Positions 59,979-64,000 of a DNA stretch of 64,000 nucleotides are shown piece after piece. This stretch comes from Streptomyces gardneri. GTDB taxonomy: Bacteria; Actinomycetota; Actinomycetes; Streptomycetales; Streptomycetaceae. Under the pieces are notes generated by a model that was not told the origin of the DNA, ran no database searches, and saw only the letters and a program-made list of their open reading frames with translations. The position numbers and the translations under genes were made by a program. Location: assembly GCF_006539185.1 (NCBI RefSeq), contig NZ_BJMN01000051.1:1-64000 (forward strand), given 5' to 3'. Within the stretch, counting starts at the first letter, position 1, and every line of letters starts with the position of its first letter.

Positions 59979-61070
59979 TCAGCTCCCGCAGCAGTCCGGT
60001 TCGAGGCCGGCCGGGAGCCGTTCGCCGCCGAAGACGGCGACCGTCGCCTCTTCCCCACCGAGCGCCGCCACCGCGAGGAGGAGGGAGCCGGCGGTCCAGC
60101 TCGTCTGCTCCTCCGGCCACATGGCCTTGTCGCTCTCCGTGTCGCCCTCGAAGACGTACCCCGTCCAGTACATGCCGTTCGCCGCGCGCAGGTGCCCGAT
60201 GTCCTGGAGGACCGTGAGGGCCCGGTCGGATTCGCCCATCGCCCAGAGGGTGAGGGCCAGCTCGCAGGACTCGCCGCCCGTGACCCACGGGTTCGGGACG
60301 ACGCACCGCACACCGAGGCCGGGCACGACGAACTCGTCCCAGGCGGCCTCGATCCGGGCCTTGGCCTCGGGGCCGGTGATCGCGCCGCCGAGGACCGGGT
60401 AGTACCAGTCCATCGAGTAGCGGGACTTGTCGAGGAAGCGCTCGGGGTGCCGGCGGATCGCGTGACCGAGCGCCCCCGTCGCCAACTCCCAGTCGGGCTG
60501 CGGCTCTTCGCGGACCTCGGCGATGGCGAGAGCGCAGCGCAGCGCCTGATGGATCGACGAACTGCCGGTCAGCAGCGCGTCGTTCACCGGCGTGCCGTCG
60601 GGCTCACGCTTCCAGCCGATCTGACCGCCGGGCTGCTGGAGTCCGAGGACGAACTCGACGGCCGCGTAGACGGCGGGCCACATCCGGTCGAGGAAGGCGT
60701 CGTCGCCGGTGGACAGGTAGTGGTGCCAGACGCCGACGGCTATGTACGCGACGAAGTTGGACTCCCGGCTCCGGTCGGTGACGTCGTCCGGGTCGCCGTC
60801 GTGGTAGGCCGCGTACCAGGAGCCGTCGCCGTTCTGGTGGCGGGCGAGCCACTCGTAGGCGCGGGTCGCGGCGGCGTGCTCGCCGGCCGCGTCGAGGGCC
60901 ATGGCCGCCTCGGTGTGGTCCCACGGGTCGAGGTGGTGGCCCCGGAACCACGGTATGGCGCCGTCCTCGCGCTGGACGGCGAGTATCCCGGCGACGGTCT
61001 CGGCGGCCTGCTCGGCGGTGAGCACCCCGGGCAGGACGAGGTGCTCCGCGATCCGCTCGGGAGAGGTCAC
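59979..61070 (-). CDS. (alpha/alpha)6-barrel protein, prenyltransferase/squalene-oxidase-like
   Basis: 363 residues. Repeated helix pairs with QW-like turns (ARHQNGDGSWYAAY, LQQPGGQIGWKREPDG, QREDGAIPWFRG) typical of terpenoid-cyclase/prenyltransferase or glycoside-hydrolase barrels; ends ...LEPDCCGS. No DxDD or DDxxD motif is obvious, so cyclase activity is doubtful. GTG start overlapping the methyltransferase TGA (GTGA). Third gene of the glycosyltransferase/methyltransferase operon. Confidence 0.75.
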   Translation of the reverse strand: MTSPERIAEHLVLPGVLTAEQAAETVAGILAVQREDGAIPWFRGHHLDPWDHTEAAMALDAAGEHAAATRAYEWLARHQNGDGSWYAAYHDGDPDDVTDRSRESNFVAYIAVGVWHHYLSTGDDAFLDRMWPAVYAAVEFVLGLQQPGGQIGWKREPDGTPVNDALLTGSSSIHQALRCALAIAEVREEPQPDWELATGALGHAIRRHPERFLDKSRYSMDWYYPVLGGAITGPEAKARIEAAWDEFVVPGLGVRCVVPNPWVTGGESCELALTLWAMGESDRALTVLQDIGHLRAANGMYWTGYVFEGDTESDKAMWPEEQTSWTAGSLLLAVAALGGEEATVAVFGGERLPAGLEPDCCGS

Positions 61071-61801
61071 TTCGCGTCGGCCTTCGGAAGGTGGGGCTTG
61101 GTCGCGTACGCCACGAAGCTCTTGCCGACGACCGGGTTGAGCAGCTGCTCGGTGACCCGGGTCAGGGCGGGCTTCTTCATGATGTCCCAGACCAGGAGCT
61201 TGTGGTACGCGCGGACCGGCAGGGCCTTGTCGTTGTCGACGCCGAAGGCGCACTTCAGCCACCAGTACGGCGCGTGCAGGGCGTGCGCGTGGTGGGTGCC
61301 GTACGGCTTGAGGCCGGCCTGCCGGATCTTGCCGAGGAGCTCGTCGGCCTTGTAGATGCGGATGTGGCCGCCCTCGACCTCGTGGTACTCGTCGGAGAGC
61401 GCCCAGCAGATCTTCTCGGGGCCGTAGCGGGGGACGGTGATCGCGATCCGGCCGCCCGGCTTGAGGACGCGGACCATCTCGGCGAGCACGCCCTTGTCGT
61501 CCGGGATGTGCTCCATGACCTCGGAGATGATCACGACGTCGAAGGACGCGTCGGGGAACGGCAGGTTGAGGGCGTCGCCCTCCATGGCCGTGGCGGTCGC
61601 CCCGGCGGGGGCCTCCCCGGCCTCCTTCATCGCCGCGAACCACTTGGCGACCTCGCGGATCTCCTCGCCGTTCTGGTCGAGGGCCACGACCTGGGCGCCG
61701 CGCCGGTAGCACTCGAAGGCGTGCCGGCCCGCACCACAGCCCAGGTCGAGCACGCGGTCGCCGGGGGCGAGCGGGAAGCGGGTGAAGTCGACGGTCAGCA
61801 C
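61067..61801 (-). CDS. Class I SAM-dependent methyltransferase
   Basis: 244 residues. Motif I VLDLGCGAGRHAFEC, acidic loop VVALDQNGEE, motif II region FPDASFDVVIISEVMEHIPD and LKPGGRIAITVP. Methyltransf_11 type, likely acting on a lipid or polyketide/isoprenoid-like small molecule. GTG at 61801 with AGGAC upstream. About 150 bp with a dispersed repeat separate it from the glycosyltransferase. Confidence 0.9.
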   Translation of the reverse strand: MLTVDFTRFPLAPGDRVLDLGCGAGRHAFECYRRGAQVVALDQNGEEIREVAKWFAAMKEAGEAPAGATATAMEGDALNLPFPDASFDVVIISEVMEHIPDDKGVLAEMVRVLKPGGRIAITVPRYGPEKICWALSDEYHEVEGGHIRIYKADELLGKIRQAGLKPYGTHHAHALHAPYWWLKCAFGVDNDKALPVRAYHKLLVWDIMKKPALTRVTEQLLNPVVGKSFVAYATKPHLPKADAK

Positions 61802-61856
61802 GAAGTCCTGCTTTCGCGGTTGGAGGGTGGGGGCGGGCAGGCGTTCCGCAGGGCGA

Positions 61857-61901
61857 TGGGGGTCCCCCCTGCTCGAGCGGAGCCGAGAGCTCGGGGGAGG
61901 G
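61857..61901. repeat. Streptomyces dispersed intergenic palindrome
   Basis: GGGGGTCCCCCCTGCTCGAG ... GAGAGCTCGGGGGA, a form of the imperfect GC-rich hairpin that recurs in intergenic regions of Streptomyces genomes. Here it lies inside an operon, between the glycosyltransferase and methyltransferase genes, and is followed by a smaller hairpin GGTGGG-CACAA-CCCACC. Confidence 0.75.
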
Positions 61902-61949
61902 TGGGCACAACCCACCCACCGGGCCGCACCCGGCGACAACGGCGAGGTG

Positions 61950-63278
61950 TCACCGGCGGACTCCGGCTCCCTGACGGGCCACAGCCTCGCGGTACAGCTC
62001 GGCCGTCCCGTGAGCGGCGCGCGCCCACGTAAAGCGGTCCAGGACCCTGGCGCGGCCCGCCGCACCGAGCCGGGCCCGCAGCTCCGCATCGCCGAGCACC
62101 CGCCCGAGCGCGGCCGCCAGCGCCCCCGCGTCGCCCGGCGGCACCGCCAGACAGGTCTCGCCGTCGGCTCCCGCGACCTCGGGGATCGCGCCGCCGGTGG
62201 TGGCGACGAGCGGGGTCCCGGTCGCCATGCCCTCGGCGGCGGGCAGCGAGAAGCCCTCGTAGAGGGAGGGCACGCAGGCGACCTGGGCGGAGCGGTAGAG
62301 GTCGACGAGCTCGGCGTCGCTGATGCCCTTGACGAACTCGACGGCGCCGCCGAGCCCGTACCGCTCGATGGCCTGGGCGACGGGGCCGTCCTCGGCGCGC
62401 TTGCCGACGACGACGAGGTGGGCGTCGGGGCGCTCGGTGCGGAGCTTGGCGAGCGCCTCGATCAGGAAGACCAGGCCCTTGAGGGGGACGTCGGCGCTGG
62501 AGGTGGTGACGATCCGGCCGGGGACCTCGGCGACGGCCGGGTCCGGGGACCAGAGCGTGGTGTCGGCGCCGATGTGGACGACCTTGATGCGGTCCTCGCG
62601 TACGCCGAGGTGCTCGACGATCTCCTGGCGGGAGGTGCCGGAGACGGTGAGGACGGACTCGGACCGGCGGGCGACGCGCTTCTGCATGCGGGTGAAGGCG
62701 TACCAGCGGCGGACGGAGGCACGGCGCTTCCAGTCGGCGGCGGCGTCGAGTTCGAGCTGCCGGTCGACGGTGATGGGGTGGTGGATCGTGGTGACGAGCG
62801 GCGCGCCGAGGGCCCGGGGGCCGCCGAGGAGCCCGTATCCGAGGGTCTGGTTGTCGTGGACGACGTCGAAGTCGCCGCGGCGGGCGGCGAGCATGCGCCG
62901 GGCCCGCAGGGAGAAGGTGAGCGGCTCGGGGAAGCCGCCGGTCCACATGGTGGCGACTTCCAGGCCGTCGATCCAGTCCCGGTACTCCTCGCGCTTCGGC
63001 GTCCGGAAGGGGTCCGGCGAGCGGTAGAGGTCGAGGCTGGCGATCTCGGTGAGCGGCACGCCGTCGTCGAGCGTGGGGTACGGCTGGGAGCCGATGACCT
63101 CGACGGTGTGGCCGAGGCGGGAGAGCTCGCGGGAGAGATGGCGGACGTAGACGCCCTGACCTCCGCAGAAGGGGTTGCCCTTGTACGTGAGGAGAGCGAT
63201 CCGCAACGGACGGTCACCGTCCGCGGTGACGCCCTGCCGGGGGCTGGCCGGGCTTGCCTCTATGGCTTCCGCGGTCAC
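61950..63278 (-). CDS. GT4-family glycosyltransferase
   Basis: 442 residues. GT-B fold: N-terminal KGNPFCGGQGVYVRHLSREL, HDNQTLGYGLLGG, TTIHHPITVD; C-terminal donor site VTTSSADVPLKGL and VPSLYEGFSLPAAEGMATG with the EGFSLP-x2-E motif of retaining GT4 enzymes. Transfers a sugar from a nucleotide donor; acceptor unknown. GTG at 63278 with AAGGGGG upstream. The KstR-type box 3 lies 54 bp before the start, so it may share control with kstR. Confidence 0.9.
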   Translation of the reverse strand: MTAEAIEASPASPRQGVTADGDRPLRIALLTYKGNPFCGGQGVYVRHLSRELSRLGHTVEVIGSQPYPTLDDGVPLTEIASLDLYRSPDPFRTPKREEYRDWIDGLEVATMWTGGFPEPLTFSLRARRMLAARRGDFDVVHDNQTLGYGLLGGPRALGAPLVTTIHHPITVDRQLELDAAADWKRRASVRRWYAFTRMQKRVARRSESVLTVSGTSRQEIVEHLGVREDRIKVVHIGADTTLWSPDPAVAEVPGRIVTTSSADVPLKGLVFLIEALAKLRTERPDAHLVVVGKRAEDGPVAQAIERYGLGGAVEFVKGISDAELVDLYRSAQVACVPSLYEGFSLPAAEGMATGTPLVATTGGAIPEVAGADGETCLAVPPGDAGALAAALGRVLGDAELRARLGAAGRARVLDRFTWARAAHGTAELYREAVARQGAGVRR

Positions 63279-63331
63279 TGGGCGACCCCCTTCGAGCGTG
63301 TTTCGCCGGAGCGTAACCGCTCGCGCTAATC

Positions 63332-63345
63332 TAGAACAAGTTACA
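63332..63345. promoter_or_regulatory. KstR-type operator 3
   Basis: TAGAACAAGTTACA fits TnnAACnnGTTnnA. It lies in the 239-bp divergent region between the glycosyltransferase operon and the KstR-like gene and overlaps a minus-strand -10-like TAGATT (63328-63333). The same region has the direct repeat TTGATCGTTC at 63349 and 63381 and a CTACC-GGCA-GGTAG hairpin at 63405-63418. Confidence 0.7.
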
Positions 63346-63517
63346 GACTTGATCGTTCTCGATCTCCTCGGACGATCTTCTTGATCGTTCAAGGAGGACA
63401 GAATCTACCGGCAGGTAGCTCCGTGGTGAGAGCCGGAACAGGTGATTCGCGCCACGACGGCCGGACCGCCATACTGTCGCTCCCCACCGCCGCTCCCACC
63501 GCACGGAACGGGAACCC

Positions 63518-64000
63518 ATGACCGCAGACAACAGGGCGGACCTCAGCCCCTCGGCGCCGGCTCTCACGGAGCGCCAGGAGGCACGGCGGCGCCGCATCCT
63601 GGACGCCAGCGCGCAGCTCGCGGCGCGGGGCGGCTTCGACGCCGTACAGATGCGGGAGGTCGCCGAGGCGGCCGGGGTGGCCCTCGGCACGCTGTACCGC
63701 TACTTCCCGTCCAAGATCCACCTGCTGGTCGCGACGATGCAGGACCAGCTCCAGCACATGCACACCACGCTGCGGAAGCGGCCGCCGGCGGGCACGGACC
63801 CGGCGGAGCGGGTCGCGGAGACCCTCATGCGGGCCTTCCGGGCGCTCCAGCGGGAGCCGCAGCTGGCCGACGCGATGGTGCGGGCGCTGACCTTCGCGGA
63901 CCGCGGGGTGAGCCCCGAGGTCGACACGGTCTCGCGGCTGACGACCGCGATCATCCTGGACGCGATGGGGGTCGAGCACCCGAGCCCGCAGCAGCTGTCG
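63518..64000 (+). CDS. kstR: KstR-like TetR-family repressor, truncated by window end
   Basis: First 161 residues; the gene runs off the right edge. TetR HTH at about 22-68 (RRRRILDASAQLAARGGF, DAVQMREVAEAAGVALGTL, YRYFPSKIHLL). The GGFDAVQMREVA and TLYRYFPSKIHLLV stretches and the later MVRALTFAD and EVD segments are very close, from memory, to mycobacterial KstR, the repressor of cholesterol-catabolic genes that releases DNA on binding a sterol-derived acyl-CoA. ATG with GGGAA 4 nt upstream. Three KstR-type operators in this window, one in its own upstream region, support the call. Confidence 0.88.
   Translation, partial: MTADNRADLSPSAPALTERQEARRRRILDASAQLAARGGFDAVQMREVAEAAGVALGTLYRYFPSKIHLLVATMQDQLQHMHTTLRKRPPAGTDPAERVAETLMRAFRALQREPQLADAMVRALTFADRGVSPEVDTVSRLTTAIILDAMGVEHPSPQQLS

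Noticed and set aside
63349..63418. TTGATCGTTC direct repeats and a short hairpin before kstR as a riboswitch
   Set aside because: No conserved riboswitch core is visible; simple protein-binding repeats are a sufficient explanation.
1..64000. tRNA genes, CRISPR arrays, intact transposases or integrases
   Set aside because: None could be seen; no cloverleaf-like intergenic sequence, no regular direct repeats with spacers, and no DDE or recombinase motifs apart from the HNH remnant.
26657..64000. Complete steroid-degradation pathway
   Set aside because: Only side-chain-type beta-oxidation counterparts and a KstR-like regulator are present. No 3-ketosteroid dehydrogenase, 9-hydroxylase or meta-cleavage dioxygenase gene is in the window, so a cholesterol pathway is not claimed.

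Overview
The window is high-GC (about 72%), gene-dense DNA with many GTG starts, 4-nt ATGA/GTGA gene overlaps and actinobacterial families throughout (type II PKS, SCP-x thiolase, DUF397/XRE/ATPase triad, Rv2228c-Rv2230c-type operon, DesK/DesR-type two-component genes). It is almost certainly chromosomal DNA of a Streptomyces or close relative. All calls come from reading the sequence; family names are recognised by motif and memory, not by a search.

Layout. 1-13.4 kb: the end of an aromatic type II polyketide cluster, all on the minus strand: two-component pair, DHA2 exporter, DpsC-like priming KSIII, KS-alpha, KS-beta (CLF), malonyl-type acyltransferase, ActIII-like ketoreductase, two-domain aromatase/cyclase, an atypical acyl-CoA dehydrogenase, a Sfp-type phosphopantetheinyl transferase and the ACP, closed by a terminator at the left edge. 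13.5-26.6 kb: housekeeping and conserved genes (serine hydrolase, rnpB RNA, MerR regulator plus membrane partner, RNB ribonuclease, yaaA, KDPG aldolase, the Nif3/zinc-ribbon/RNase H-phosphatase operon, an iron-box-controlled siderophore-binding lipoprotein). 26.6-29.7 kb: Hsd4A-like SDR, Zn alcohol dehydrogenase and Hsd4B-like MaoC hydratase. 29.9-39.5 kb: two ABC exporter/two-component sets, with signs that a DesK/DesR pair has been split by inserted material (a lower-GC gene and an HNH endonuclease remnant). 39.5-42.4 kb: secreted PLD-like protein and a second DHA2 exporter. 42.5-45.9 kb: SCP-x-type thiolase and a fused double-domain (FadE34-like) acyl-CoA dehydrogenase. 46-58 kb: mixed exported, regulatory and small membrane proteins, including a WhiJ-type XRE/DUF397/ATPase set. 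58.2-64 kb: Rv3520c-like F420 oxidoreductase, a glycosyltransferase/methyltransferase/alpha-barrel operon and, running off the right edge, a TetR regulator that closely resembles KstR.

The most coherent non-obvious signal is a scattered regulon. Three 14-bp sites fitting the KstR operator TnnAACnnGTTnnA lie in front of the MaoC operon, the FadE34-like/thiolase operon and the glycosyltransferase/kstR intergenic region. A second, unrecognised inverted repeat (CTGACGG-N3-GTCAG) accompanies two of those promoters and also sits just before the Rv3520c-like gene. No steroid-ring degradation genes are in the window, so these genes may serve beta-oxidation of a branched or isoprenoid acyl-CoA. In the PKS, the chain-length factor has small residues at the three positions that are bulky in the actinorhodin enzyme, and the priming KSIII carries Ser instead of Cys; together they suggest a non-acetate-primed polyketide longer than an octaketide.
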